Assembly (NCBI GenBank): GCA_037783545.1 | Contig: JBBELK010000366.1 | Location: 248,001 to 312,000, forward strand | DNA from: Henricia sp. BOLD:AAB3569 | Lineage: Eukaryota > Echinodermata > Asteroidea > Spinulosida > Echinasteridae | Length of the DNA stretch: 64,000 bases | Reading direction: 5' to 3' | Shown here: piece after piece, positions 1 through 11,398 of the stretch | Numbering within the stretch: position 1 is the first letter of the stretch | Layout of the letters: the number at the start of each line of letters is the position of its first letter | Program-made: the position numbers and the translations under genes | Notes under the pieces: model-generated | The model's input: only the letters and a program-made list of their open reading frames with translations | What the model was told of the DNA's origin: nothing | The model's database searches: none

Positions 1-864
1 GGGCCAGTTGGAAAGCCTCCCCAAATGGTCCGGCTGTCTAGTTGAAATATAATGTACATGTAACTTGTACTGGGGAGAACCTTATGACTACCAAAAGGGC
101 AAACGCTGTTATTGTGAGTACCGGTAGTATAAATTGGAATGTCGTAATTTGTGTGACCCCAGCCTCAGTCTCAAAGCATACATGTGTAGGCCTACCGGTA
201 CATGTACGTGTAGGTTTACATTTTCATATTTGAACACTGAAGACCTTATTTTTGAGTGTGCAGATTTTGATTCAAACCTGTTGATTGAGAATTGGTGACT
301 CAGGAGGCAATATCTCCAAGGAGTTGTTAACATCAATGCTTAATTGTCTTGTGCTGCCAGCAGATGACGGGGTTCGCAGCGAGACACGGCTTCCAGGTCG
401 GCAGTGGCTGCGATGGTTGCTGGCTGGCCGCGATATGTCATCTAATTTACCCTTGGTTATGTCCATCTTGGTGAACGAGAAATATTTGGCCCTGTTAAAA
501 AAAAAAATGTTATTTAGCAATCACTACCAAATACATGTACATGTACCAACGGGTTCACTTCAAGGAGACGTACATGTAGTACAGTACGTGTCTATTCTTG
601 CCCAATCAATGAACTGACTCTGGATTCAGTCACGACCGCATTTTGGGCGACCTTCAGTATTCAAAATCTAGCATCCTCTGCTCCTACATTGTAGGTTAAT
701 TGATCGTGTGGTGTGGGCAAATTTAGTTGTCGAAAAGAAACTTGGGGGAGCAACTTCAAATACAGTAATTTTAGGCCTTCTCGAAAGAATTTTACCACAA
801 AATGTATTTCCTTTCATTTGCAAAAATTGCCGGGCAGCCGACGGGCTGCGCCGGCACGCTTACA
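1..864. other. intergenic stretch, no gene recognised
   Basis: No reading frame here resembles a known protein. The stretch contains scattered TACATGTA runs, for example near 530-545 and 570-590. Overlapping frames are open on both strands at about 270-520, a GC-richer patch; the two mutually antisense translations resemble nothing I recognise and no convincing splice borders frame them. Confidence 0.5.
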
Positions 865-1046
865 AACTGATGTCACCGTGCACGTGCAAAGATGTACACA
901 TTGTCGTTGACCGCGCCATGCGGCCAGCAAAACGCAAAAGCAAAATATTCGCGCCGCAAAATTTCAGAAAGTTTTGGCTTCCGCAGAGGTTCGCAAAAAA
1001 ACTTTGATGTTATACATGTATTTAGTTTCGCTGATGAGTCGCCTTT
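865..1046 (+). repeat. dispersed direct repeat, copy 1
   Basis: This segment recurs at 2054-2212 in the same orientation. The shared parts include the start 'actgatgtcac', the middle 'acacattgtcgttgaccgcg', 'ttggcttccgcagaggttcg' and the end 'tagtttcgctgatgagtcg'. Copy 1 has about 30 extra bases after 'cagcaaaacg' and lacks a TACATGTA insertion seen in copy 2. The second copy lies inside a terminal-inverted-repeat element; this one does not show those ends. Confidence 0.85.
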
Positions 1047-1896
1047 GCTTTCGCGAACCCCCGCCGGGTTACTTTTCCTGTTGAATGCGCAACGGTTGTG
1101 TTGGACAACGGTCAAGTTTAGTACAACGGTCGAGACCATGACTTTTCGGAACCAGAATCTGGTCAGTAGTTTCACTATTCAGAAACTCTTGCGTTTAACC
1201 CCCAAAAGGGAATCGTTAAAGGCAACATTGAAATAGTGAAAACTATAAAAATGTGTTCAACAGTTCTTTACCCAAGTTTCTATCTGTGCAATTCAAAAAC
1301 CTATCTGTGCGTTTTCTTGTAAATGGCTTTCGAAAATCAACACTCCACACTTCTCAAGGACTGCAAATAGCGACTCCATCTTGACCACCCTCGAACAGTG
1401 ATTTTGAAATTACCAACAGATAATTATAAAATAAATTAGAGAATAAAATAAAATTTATTAGTTTTTAAATTGGATAGAAAAATTAGCACAAAATTAATAT
1501 TTTAAAATGTATAATTTTATAAATTAGTGACGTGCCTACCAATTGCGCGAAGTACTTAGAAACGCGGGTATTTCGAATCGTGATTTTGGAGGAAGCATAA
1601 ACATGTCAATAGACTTATATCCTGGAAGAAGAAGCTGAGAAAGAGAAAAAAAGGCGCAGACACAAGAAAAGCATGAATATCACGACGCCTAGTACGTAAT
1701 CGTTTGACTTGCTACCACATGGGGTAATGCGCTATGATGGGCAAGTACGAGGAGAGCTACATGAGCTAGAGTGGCCCAAAACTCTGTGCTGTGAATCATG
1801 TACATGTACATCATGGGGAGAGTGATGTAAAACTATTAAAATGCTTCGGGGAAATTATTTCACTTCACTTCTTGGCTAGTAGTGGCTCATTTATTA
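1047..1896. other. AT-rich intergenic stretch
   Basis: No gene or clear element is seen. 'acaacggt' occurs twice near 1107 and 1121; related 'acggtcgag' motifs recur at 3990-4060 and 38,375-38,410. The part from 1400 to 1540 is strongly AT-rich. Confidence 0.4.
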
Positions 1897-2338
1897 AAGG
1901 AGCGTGACCAGATCACATTTTTGATCCACCCATTTTTCCCATGGGTTGCGAGATTTTGATACCACATCAACTGTCATATTTTTCTTGTTACCATTCTGAA
2001 ATTTTGCGGTCCCAATCGATATCGTCAAAAAACCACCGATGTTTTGAGATTGGAAACTGATGTCACTGTGCACGTGCAAATAAGATGTACACATTGTCGT
2101 TGACCGCGCCCTGCGGCCAGCAAAACGAAAGTTTTGGCTTCCGCAGAGGTTCGCAGGAAAACGTTTGATGTTAAATACATGTACATGTATTTAGTTTCGC
2201 TGATGAGTCGCATTTCCTTTTGGAGATTGGAAATTTTTCTATTCATTGGTACATGTACCGGTAGTATATTGGGGAGGCATTTTACATGGTTGTTACATGT
2301 AGGTTAAAACGAAATACATTTTTCTGAACACGCTCCTT
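1897..2338. mobile_element. MITE with AAGGAGCGTG termini, copy 1
   Basis: The left end reads AAGGAGCGTGACCAGATCAC and the right end is its inverse in short form (ACACGCTCCTT). A TA dinucleotide flanks both ends, as expected for a 2-bp target duplication. A similar end pair occurs at 11,399-12,292, and diverged relatives lie at 32,395-32,800, 34,745-34,950 and 37,585-37,735. No transposase frame is present, so it is non-autonomous. The superfamily cannot be named from this alone. Confidence 0.75.
2054..2212 (+). repeat. dispersed direct repeat, copy 2
   Basis: Second copy of the segment at 865-1046, here carried inside the MITE at 1897-2338. It differs by a deletion of about 30 bases, small indels and an added TACATGTA run. 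Confidence 0.85.
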
Positions 2339-3014
2339 TAACTTATTAGTAAAGCCCAATTTACACGATTAAACTTTCCTTCAAGAACTCCATTCAACAT
2401 TTGTATGACGATGTTCACACTTGTTCAATGTCACTAGAAGTCCCGGAGATTGTTCATGAATGTCTTATAGATTTTGTGGATTTTCTGGCGACCTGAAATA
2501 CCATGTGACCCAATTCTGTAATGGTTTAAGCTCCAACATGTTCTCGAACATCGTCCAATATGTTCAATCTTGCTCAAGCTTGTTTGCAGATGTTCAAATT
2601 CCCATACACGACAGAACATTTTCCCCTGAACATCATCATACAAATGTTGGATGATGTTCTTGAAAGGTTGAAAGATAATGAAGACAAAGCAATCTTGTGA
2701 TCTGGATAAAAGGGCTATACCGGTACATGTACAATAACATGTACATGTAGGTGGTTTTACAGTAATAGTCTCCAATCGGTGTAAAGTGTTGTTTTTTTTT
2801 CAGTTGTTAAAGGTGCTTAAAAATAATTTGAAATCTACGTTTTCTCCTTTGTTTTTGGTCTTGTTATTTTTGATTTTACAAAATGTAATAATAATTACCA
2901 AAATGTAACTTTTGCCCTAGGGGTGGGGTTTTTGTCACGTGAAAAGTGACAATCGCCTCTTCTTTGGGGTAGCCCAGAAGGCGTGGGTGAAATAGGTGCA
3001 TAATAATCACTAAC
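2339..3014. other. intergenic stretch, no gene recognised
   Basis: No coding or RNA gene can be supported. TACATGTA motifs occur around 2725-2750 and a T run at 2792-2800. The open frames here do not resemble known proteins. Confidence 0.4.
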
Positions 3015-3064
3015 CATCCCCCCCCCCCCCCCCCCCCAACCACTCCCCACACATCCCCCCCCCA
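3015..3064. repeat. poly-C low-complexity tract
   Basis: A run of 20 C residues (3018-3037) is followed by a C-rich segment with a second run of nine C. The complementary strand is G-rich and could in principle form a quadruplex. Confidence 0.9.
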
Positions 3065-3110
3065 AACCCCAGCCCAGGACGCGCAGTTTTTTTTTATCTA
3101 TCAAAACGCG

Positions 3111-3392
3111 CGTTTCGATTGTTCTTTCGAAACGACGTTTCGGTCGTTCTTTCGAAACGACGTTTCGATCAATCTTTTGAAACAACGTTTCGGTCGTTCT
3201 TTCAAAACGCGTGTTTTGATCATTCTGTCAAAACGTTTCGATCGTTCTTTCAAAACGACGTTTCAATCAATCTTTCGGAACAACGTTTCGGTCGTTCTTT
3301 CGAAAAGTTGCGATCGTTCTTTCGAAACGACGTTTCAATCAATCTTTCGAAACACACGTTTCGATCGTTCTTTCGAAACACTTTTTGATTGT
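3111..3392. repeat. 25-bp minisatellite with TTTCGAAA core
   Basis: About eleven degenerate copies of a roughly 25-bp unit of the form 'gtttcgatcgttctttcgaa' plus 'acgac' lie head to tail; individual units are 22-26 bp. Every unit carries a self-complementary TTTCGAAA or a mutated form of it. The FFRNDVS-type peptides that can be read through it are a by-product of the period. Confidence 0.9.
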
Positions 3393-4434
3393 TTTTTTTT
3401 AAACACTATAATTTGCCCCTTGAAGCACTTTTTGTTACCTAATGTCACTTTTCAAACGTTCCCTCCAAACACTTTTTCAATCACTTAGAATACTCGGCAG
3501 AAAAGCATCAGTCATGTCAGTAGGTGCATATTTGATATGGAAAAACCCCGTTGAGGGTGGGAAAATATAGAAGACTTTCACAGGGAACACATATTTTTCA
3601 GCCTACGTGTAGTATCATTAAACTATGTTTTACATGCAAGATCTCGAAGCCAAGATCGGCTACCCCTCTTTTTTTTTTCTGTGGTGAAAAGTCACCGGTA
3701 TCATCGTCGTCAGACACGCGGTTTGCAATCATTGGCTTGTGGAGCGTGGTACTCGGCTTTACTGATACGAAGGGAATCCCCGATGATTTCTCGCATTTGC
3801 AACATTTTTGTTTCGGGACATGTTTGTCAGAATGTTTGATATGTGTCAAAGATAAAGTGGTGGGAGGTTGATTCTTGAACTCTTTTTGGTTTTCGTGAAA
3901 ATGAGTAAAAAAGTTGCCGGGAAATGTTGTCATCCAATCCCATAATGCATTGAGAACGTCGATAAGGTTTATTGGCCCCAGCAGTTGGTAAACGGTCGAG
4001 TTACTCGACGGTCGAGTTGGTTTAATGGTCGACTTCACTTAGTACAACGCCAACGGTCGAGGTGCACGATGAGGTGGCAAATGGTTCGAGTCGAGTTGAC
4101 TAAAAGTTGTAAACCCAAAATTCAACTAGGCCTAGGCCTATCTCATTATAAATTTGACTAGGCCTAAGCTGTTTGATGCTTATCAGTATTTTGTTTACTT
4201 GCCAACTCCCAAAGAGTGAGTCAATCAGAGCTTTGGTTTTCGAGAAAGAAATTTTTGAAAATTTGACGAAATTCTACTGCTGACCCGCTGAGCGCTGTTT
4301 GTTTTTCCATGTTTTCCCGTTTAAATTTTTTTTTATAGATATCGGGAAGGGAGCTAGACTACCGTTCTTTGCTGTCGCAATGAGCCCAGCAGTTGAAGTA
4401 CGCGGCGCCAGACTACCGCCATCTTACCGTGTGT
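3393..4434. other. intergenic stretch with weak antisense frame
   Basis: A 146-codon frame is open on the minus strand (4038-3598) and contains a CKCEK cluster, but it matches no family I recognise and has no exon context. Near 3990-4065 the motif 'acggtcgag' is repeated several times. Nothing else is recognisable. Confidence 0.35.
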
Positions 4435-6242
4435 CGGTGTTGCAACGCGATTAGGAATCTCCAAATTTACAAATTTGTTACGCCGTAACTAGGAATCTTA
4501 ATACGTGTTCACAGACGTGATTGTTCGTGCTTTCAACTTCAAGACATTATTTTCAGTTTATCTTCCACATTAGTTGTTTTTATGTATGAATCCTTAAATT
4601 AACTAAATTAATAGAATCCCGACAACATTCTAGGTATTTGAAGGTCCAGTAAACCCGACCAGGATTTACTAGTATTTTTGTCTGACCGCAATGATTTACT
4701 AGACTTGTTGCCAGTCTACTCCAAGTTACACCACAGTTCGTCCCGTCTTTACATTTGGTGCCGCATTTGAGACCAGTATATGATAGTTTGTAGCGTTCCT
4801 ACAACGCTACAACCGCTGGTGTCCTGCCACATGTATATTAATTGAACTACTCAGTGTAAGGGACCAGGATGTAGGCTATATGTGTCATTTTCCCCAAATG
4901 ACACACAGTTCTTCTTTCAATGGGTGTGTGTGTTTAATACGTGTATAGAGCTGGGCCCATGGAACCATGTTAGCACAAAAATTTGTTTAGCACAGAATTT
5001 CTTTGCTCTGTAAAATGGGTTACCAGCCAAAACAAATTTTTGTGCTAACAGGTTCCATGAAATTGGGCCCTGTTATCTTAATCAGAATTGTGACCTCAGA
5101 ACAAATGCCGTACGTGTTAACATGGCGTACGTGTTAATAGTGTACGTGTGTGTTGAATGTCGTGCGCACAACCGCAAATTGCAGTTAGTGAGGGCGCAAT
5201 TCTGTGCTACTTGTTAGTGTTTATAGTGTAACAGATCTGTTAACACGGCGTCTCTCGAAACCGTGTTAGCGTTAGTGTAACAGATCTGTTAACACGGCGT
5301 CTTGGGAAACCGTGTTAGCGTTAGGCCTATAGTGTATTAGATCTCTTAACAGATCTGTTGACTCGGCATCTAGCTTGGGAAATGTCAAGTCGGTATGGGG
5401 TTCTGTACGACTTTCCAAACTATAACACTAACACAGAATTGTGACCTCCCGGTCCGTGATACACGAGCTTATAACCACTAATTAAGTGACTGAAATTTTC
5501 AAAATCTTCACGGAGCACCCCAAAAAAAATCTCAATCGTGGGTAGAATGCAAGATCTATTACACATTTATCAGGTTGAAAATGAAACTCAAATTATTGAG
5601 AATCACGAAAGTTCCAAAATAATCAAAATTAACACCACCCACTTCGTTCAGATTAACTTAACAGATCTGTTAACATATCTGTTACACTAACACGATGTGT
5701 AACATGAGGTGTTCAACTAACATGAGATGTACACACTAACACGTCTTAAACATCTCGTTAACATTGAGTTAACACGGGTGTTTATTCTTAGGTCACAATT
5801 CTGATTAAGTGAACAGATCTGTTACACCATGGAGGAAGTACACTAACACTAGTAACACGTACGCAACCCATGGGTGTTAACCTGGATGTTCAGTTAGAGG
5901 TCGAGATAATGCCGTATTAACAGATCGGTTAACAGATCTGTTAAACTAACACTAACACGTAACACACACAGAATTGTGACCTCACCCACTGTATCATTTG
6001 TAAAACACGAGTCAAACTTTATATATTGTGAGTAAAAGTATAAAAAATCCCAATTTGGTTGCAACGGAACTGAAAACTTGCGTGTGTACCCGCCAGCTGA
6101 CTGGAGCTAGTCTAGGGTCAAGCAACACAGACAAGACGCAAGGCATCCATGACATATTTATCGGGTACCGAAATTAAGAATCGAGCGATAGAGGGCGTTA
6201 TTACATAGTTTAGGTGGATTCCTAATCACGTTGCAACATCGG
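4435..6242. mobile_element. 1.8-kb non-autonomous DNA transposon
   Basis: The ends form an imperfect terminal inverted repeat of about 25 bp: the left end starts CGGTGTTGCAACGCGATTAG and the right end is its inverse with two or three changes. The interior has no transposase frame. It is rich in short palindromes of the AACAGATCTGTTAAC type, with the inverted phrases 'aatcagaattgtgacct' near 5090 and 'aggtcacaattctgatta' near 5795. Part of the interior (about 5680-6000) recurs diverged at 62,225-62,545, so this is a family. Confidence 0.7.
4953..5070. mobile_element. 118-bp foldback element nested in the 1.8-kb transposon
   Basis: The two halves are inverted copies: 'gggcccatggaaccatgtta' then 'gcacaaaaatttgttt' on the left, and the complement ending 'ttccatgaaattgggccc' on the right, with a short spacer. 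It resembles the nested foldback at 30,574-31,034. It is non-coding. Confidence 0.8.
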
Positions 6243-6599
6243 CATTTTCTGTCAGAAAACATGTTTTCAATGCAGGTCTGTGAAGATTATATGCCACCAC
6301 ACGGTGAGTGTTCGTTTTAAATTTTCTCATCGATGATATCTAAAACCACTACACATGCTGGAGCATGCTGGAGCATCTAGCAAGCTGAGAATTTGTTTTT
6401 GTGTGATTCCAATCAATTTCGAGAAAATTGAGCAACAACCGACGCGACGAACCGTTTTGCGATCGTGATCAGGTGATGATGTCATGATCATGACTGACAT
6501 GATCATGCACGATAAATACTGTAGCAAGCATGCTAAGGCTAGGCTACGTGTGTATGTGTAAGACCGAACGCGAACCGTTGTAAATGTCATGATGTAGGT
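6243..6599. other. intergenic stretch
   Basis: No gene is seen. A local cluster of 'atgatcatg' palindromes lies at about 6465-6510. Confidence 0.4.
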
Positions 6600-6742
6600 C
6601 AACTCGCCCCTTACATGTTTTACCTACTCGCCAACTCGCCCCCTGGCATGCCTGGCCAACTCGCCCCTTGGCGCATGGCCAATGACTCGCCCCCTGGCCA
6701 ACTACTCGCTCCCTGGCCAACTACTCGCCCCCTGGTCAACTA
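6600..6742. repeat. tandem repeat with 'actcgccccctggccaac' unit
   Basis: Six or so degenerate units of roughly 20-27 bp are arranged head to tail, each with 'ctcgccccctgg' followed by 'ccaacta' or a variant. No coding role is visible. Confidence 0.85.
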
Positions 6743-8132
6743 CATGTACATGTATCCTGCAGTCATCTAAATTCACGCACATGTAATTTCGCGCGCGGAC
6801 GCTCTCCTTCGCGTATCTTTTCACTGAGATCACGCAGTGACGTCAGATTTTTCTTGAAAGTTGTTGGTCTCACTATCTTTCATTTTCCACGAAGATATGG
6901 AAAATCAAAGCCTTCCCGGTAAGCAGGTAAGTAATTGAATATATTTTAATAAAGGGTACAAAATCCTACCTTCTAGACAAGGTACAAATATACTACAGCC
7001 AAAATGGTCGGAGAAATCCTTTAAAATACACAAAAACTTTCACCACCGACTGCCTACTCCGTCTCCAGGCACTAAATGACAATATTGATTAGGTTAAACT
7101 TTTCAACAGAGGGCGCCTTGAAAGGTACGGAGCTAAAAAAAAGACACCCGTCTTATGTAGCTTTTCAATTCGAAATTATACTGCTTAAGAAATTTCAGTC
7201 AATCATAATAATTTACTTATAATTTACAATTTCGTGTTTTTTTCTCATTCCACAAGGGAGACAGACCGAGAGAATAAAAATAACAAAACACGATAAAAAA
7301 AGAAAAAAACGGAAGGCTTCACATTAAAATGAAATCAACGGCAATATAGCCCATTCCGCCCTCCATTGGTAAACTTCACTGCTGGTTTTGGTTATAGATG
7401 TCCCAGAAAAAGCGTGCAGTTTATATGACTTAATCATCTCCAAAACTCAAATAATCTTTCAATTATGTCCTTAAAGGGCCCCTTATTTAGGATTTTTATC
7501 AATGAAATCTATGCTTTAAAACCACTCTACTCAGTTAAAGTCATAAAAATCCTATTTGGAGCTTGCTTTGGGGGTTAAAACAAAGGTTTTTAGTTTTTAT
7601 GCTCATGAAAATATGCATATTCATGACCAAGGTCACTATGTCAAAAGAGGCAAACACAGGAAAATCACATTCCACTGTGCACAAAAGATTCGACCTTTTT
7701 CTCAATTTTCCTGAAACTTTTGTAATCCATGGCTGTTTGAGTTTGTTTTACATGTTGCCTGCTGTAAGCCATGACAAAACCGGGGGTAGAAACTGCAGCA
7801 ATTTGCCACAAGTCCAACTTGAAGTCTTATGTTTTTTCTTAACTTTTCCCTTCTGTCTTCCTTATGTGATTGAAATCCGAGAAAGTTCCACTACAAATAT
7901 CGTCCGAAGCACATCAGACCAGAGCACTTTCACATACACCATTGTAATCCTGAGAGTCTAGTGTTTCATAAAATAACAGTAACGCTTACGGAATCGTCAA
8001 TTTGGCATCTACGGCGTCTTGAAACATTGGACAAAATTCGGACAACGTTCTGACGTGCATGCCCTGGGCGCTGCCATCAATGATCTTAGCTGATATGCTG
8101 GACGGTGGTGGCGCTTCTCGATCATGAGACGT
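6743..8132. other. intergenic stretch, no gene recognised
   Basis: A CpG-containing patch at 6780-6850 contains TGACGTCA-like 'gtgacgtcag', and a short frame at 6897 (MENQSLPG then a GT donor-like 'ggtaagt') is too short to call an exon. The 132-codon plus-strand frame at 7563-7961 has no recognisable domain. The rest is AT-rich. Confidence 0.35.
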
Positions 8133-8319
8133 CAAGGAGCCCGGCTAACTGTGCAATATGCATAATTCATATTGACGTCACGTGTGTTTATCCCAGCTGG
8201 CAATACGTCACGCGCGCAGTGCAGCTAGTTATCGAACTGTGCGAGTGACGTACTTACCAGCTGGGATAAACACACGGACGTCAATATGAATTATGCATAT
8301 TGCACAGCTGGGCTCCTTG
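8133..8319. mobile_element. 187-bp foldback element
   Basis: Two arms of about 65-68 bp are inverted copies of each other: the left begins CAAGGAGCCCGGCTAACTGT and the right ends with the complement GGGCTCCTTG. The loop between them is about 55 bp. The arms share 'gcaatatgcataattcatat' and 'gtttatcccagctgg'. There is no coding content. Confidence 0.85.
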
Positions 8320-8935
8320 ATCAGTTTTTGTTTTGATCAAATATTCGATATTCGATGCGTGATTTTTTTTCTACGATTTTGACAAAAAGGTTTGTCGTGA
8401 AATTAATGAATTCTGGCACATCCACACTCACAGCTCAGTTAGTTACAGCAGTCTTTTTATTGCCGAATCTGCCGCCTCAAAAAATAATCTGTGCTGAAAC
8501 TAAAGACTACATGTATTGTGACTTGCATGTAGCAATCTTCGGCCCTTGGACTCGTGGTTGAATGCAAATATGACATCAAAGCGACCTTTCGGCAAAGGAA
8601 AAAGGGTTTTCACTTCTTTCTAGTTTGGTTTGGAGTGGAAAAAGCACATAACGAATATTCGATTTGGTAAAATACTATTCGAATATTCGATTCGTTAGGC
8701 ACAGCCTTAACCCACTGTGGGTTTCTCAACAGGTTTTTCTTGTTTAAACTCCAATTGGTATTTAAACAAATTATGGTTTTTGTAAACATCAAGTTGAAGT
8801 TCTGCACAGCCATTAAACCAAAAACCAAAGATTTTCCAGACGGAAAATAAGGAAAGATAATCAGTGGTGTCCATAGTCTTTTTTAATTGATACACTATTT
8901 TATGTGACATGCATTGACCTTTTATTTCAGAAGTA
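8320..8935. other. intergenic stretch, no gene recognised
   Basis: AT-rich. 'attcgatattcgat' and 'gaatattcgatt' motifs recur near 8340 and 8650-8695. No supported gene. Confidence 0.35.
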
Positions 8936-9440
8936 AATAAACTCCTCAAAAAAAGTTCAGAAAGTCAAGTTTGACTGACGATTTCTCTCTTGTAACTACA
9001 TGTAAATCATTTCCCTTGAATTTGGTATCATTGGAAAGCCCTGTTATTCCTCTTTACAGTGATGTGTCATTTGTTATGATTAATCAATTGGGGAATGTGC
9101 AGTATAGCGGAATACAGGGGTGTTTGGAAAGTGAAATGTCACAAAATTCACTGCTATTGTCATGCAATGCATTCCCCTTCTGCTTGGAGGATGGGAATGT
9201 GTCAATGCACTTTTTGACAATAGAAATGCATTTTGTGACATTTCACTTTACACCCGCCCCCGTATTCAGCTCAGCTGTGCTGCACATCCCCCAATTGCTT
9301 AATCATAACAAATGACACATCATCGTAAAGAGGAATAACAGGGCTTTCCAATGATATAAAATTCAAGGAAAATTATTTTGCAACAAGAGAGAAATCGTCA
9401 GTCAAACTTGACTTTCCGAACTTTTTTTGAGGAGTTTATT
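8936..9440. mobile_element. 505-bp foldback element
   Basis: The sequence is almost a full-length inverted repeat. The left arm starts AATAAACTCCTCAAAAAAAG and the right arm ends with the inverse CTTTTTTTGAGGAGTTTATT. The arms stay alignable for roughly 200 bp each, including 'gactgacgatttctctcttg' on the left and its complement near 9385-9405 on the right. The 114-codon frame inside is an arm translation, not a gene. Confidence 0.9.
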
Positions 9441-9499
9441 TTGTTGATAGGAAAAAGGCAAAAATAGGAATATACTTTAACTTAAAACTGTATGACACA

Positions 9500-10607
9500 C
9501 AGTGTTCGACTTAGACGGGTGCACGCATGCACTGGTGCATGTACTTTTTTACCTGTGCATGTAAGGATTTGTATTTACGTGCACACCGTGCACGTACTTT
9601 TTTTAGGCCCAATTACGTACCTGGTATATTTCCCCACGTTGAACCAGCCATAGACCAACTTGTCACAACGCACGCACCGTACCTGTACCGTACACGCAAC
9701 GCACGATCAGACGATCGATCGATCAACCAGCGCTATCACGGTACATATTGCCAAGACTGTACCGCTGTGTGCGTAGACGTGAGTGTGGCCGTTTTCTAAA
9801 CACTTCCTTCGTCTATATGTTCAGGGTACATGCAATTCACCATCCAAGCAATACAGCGCGTGAGCACGTAGCATAAAAACGACTGGAAAAACACTAGGGG
9901 GTATCGCAATTGAGTATACCCCTCTTGGCCACCGCTGTATGTTGTGCATGTACACATACAAACACGTGCATGACTAGTGTGTGTAGCGATCGCAGATGAT
10001 CATTTCCAATGCACTGTATTCAGATCATTCAGACACTTTCGTGCGATATTGTGAATCATCCGATAGCATACCTAGCTGCCAACTAGTCCGATTTTATCGT
10101 ATTTGTTCCGATTGTTAAGTGTTAAAAGTGTTGAAAATCGGAACAATCGAAACGGTCGACTTGACCTGACTCCCCCGCGCCGCATGTATTGTGTACATGC
10201 AAACAGGTGCAGTACATGGATATCTGTGGTGCAGTACTTATAGTTATAGGTCAACTCGAACGTTGCAAGTTTCACTACAGTCCGATTTTGTTTTTTACTC
10301 GGCAATGTTGGCAGGTATGCGATAGTGACTTCTAAAACCAGGTAAATGTAAGGGTATCAAACTTTTGAAGTTTTATTATATATCCTTGATGAAATAAACA
10401 ATAGGGACTGTACAAGTACAACAAATGCATTTTATTGAACAAAACAAAACAACACCATTATTAAACAGCGAATACATAAATAACACTCTTTTTTTTATGA
10501 GATGTGTGCACAATTTTTTCGTGCATGTAAAAGTTGCTCTGTGCATGTAACTTGTTTAGTCTACATGCACCAGTGCATGTAATTATTTTTTTCTAAGTCG
10601 AACCCTG
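9500..10607. mobile_element. hAT-like non-autonomous element with perfect 8-bp duplication
   Basis: The element begins CAGTGTTCGACTTAGA and ends CTAAGTCGAACCCTG, inverted termini of the CAGGG type. It is flanked on both sides by ATGACACA (9492-9499 and 10608-10615), an exact 8-bp target-site duplication. An 8-bp duplication with CAGGG-like ends is the signature of the hAT superfamily. Sub-terminal 'tgcactggtgcatgta' and 'tacatgcaccagtgca' extend the symmetry. The interior carries no transposase and holds another element at 10,067-10,319. Confidence 0.88.
10067..10319. mobile_element. 253-bp MITE nested in the hAT-like element
   Basis: The ends are CATACCTAGCTGCCAAC and GTTGGCAGGTATG, inverted copies apart from a 3-base insertion on the left. 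CGATAG flanks both sides (10,061-10,066 and 10,320-10,325), an exact 6-bp match that may be the core of an 8-bp duplication. It must have inserted after its host element. Confidence 0.8.
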
Positions 10608-10825
10608 ATGACACAAAGTTATCTGGGGTACCTTAATCAAAATTGTAACGATAACTTTTGTTGTTCAGATAGCACTACAAAAATATTACACCTCCCAATG
10701 CTACACGTGGCATCCATGAAATACCAGTTTGTAGCATTTGGAGTTGAATCAAATCCATGGAATACTGTAAGGTGTACATGTACAATTACAAATTACATGT
10801 ATATTCAAAAGTCCTCTCAGTTTCT

Positions 10826-11344
10826 GGGTCAGTCCATGTCAAATCACCCAAACAAATTGACATTTTAAACCGACCCTCTCAGATTTTGGTGAAACTTGGT
10901 ATACTTGTTGATTAGGATCCCACAACATACATGTACATGTAGTATGTACATGTACATGTACTTTGTAAGTATCAGTGTTTTCTTCATAATACTTACCGTA
11001 TTATTGTTATATCATAATTGTATTAGACTTCTTTCCTATGACTTCATGCACACCCACTCCTCCCCCCACCCGGGGGAGAATCGCTCTGTACATGTACCCG
11101 GTATATCTGTATATGCCGGACGAACACATGTAAAATATTCCCACCCCTATCTATTGCGGGTGAGCGTGCCCGTTTTTGAAAGAAAACATATTTACAGGAT
11201 GGCTCTTTATGTAGAGTTTAGAAAAGAAAACGAGAGAGACCACCCGCTCCCCCCTGGTGTTCCCAATCAACAAGTATACCAAGTTTCACCAAAATCTGAG
11301 AGGGTCGGGTTTAACCCATTGAATGATTTGACATGGAATGACCC
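10826..11344. mobile_element. 519-bp element with long terminal inverted repeats
   Basis: The first and last 100 bp are inverted copies: the left begins GGGTCAGTCCATGTCAAATC and the right ends with the complement ATTTGACATGGAATGACCC. They share 'tctcagattttggtgaaact'. TTCT flanks each end (10,822-10,825 and 11,345-11,348), a candidate 4-bp duplication. The unique centre contains TACATGTA runs and 'cacccactcctcccccc' but no gene; the 156-codon frame is an arm artefact. Confidence 0.82.
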
Positions 11345-11398
11345 TTCTGTCCTAAAACGTACATAAAAGCAACAATAAATTTCCCTTAAAGGAGTGTG

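Noticed and set aside
285..520. Overlapping plus and minus frames that look coding
   Set aside because: Mutually antisense frames in a GC-rich patch; neither resembles a family I know.
3598..4038. 146-codon minus-strand frame with a CKCEK cluster
   Set aside because: It looks mildly protein-like, but there is no recognisable family, no splice context and no second exon.
6897..6930. Possible first coding exon (MENQSLPG followed by a GT donor)
   Set aside because: Too short, and no downstream exon could be matched to it.
7563..7961. 132-codon plus-strand frame
   Set aside because: AT-rich, no domain, no matching neighbours.
8971..9315. 114-codon plus-strand frame
   Set aside because: It lies entirely within the arms of a palindromic foldback element.
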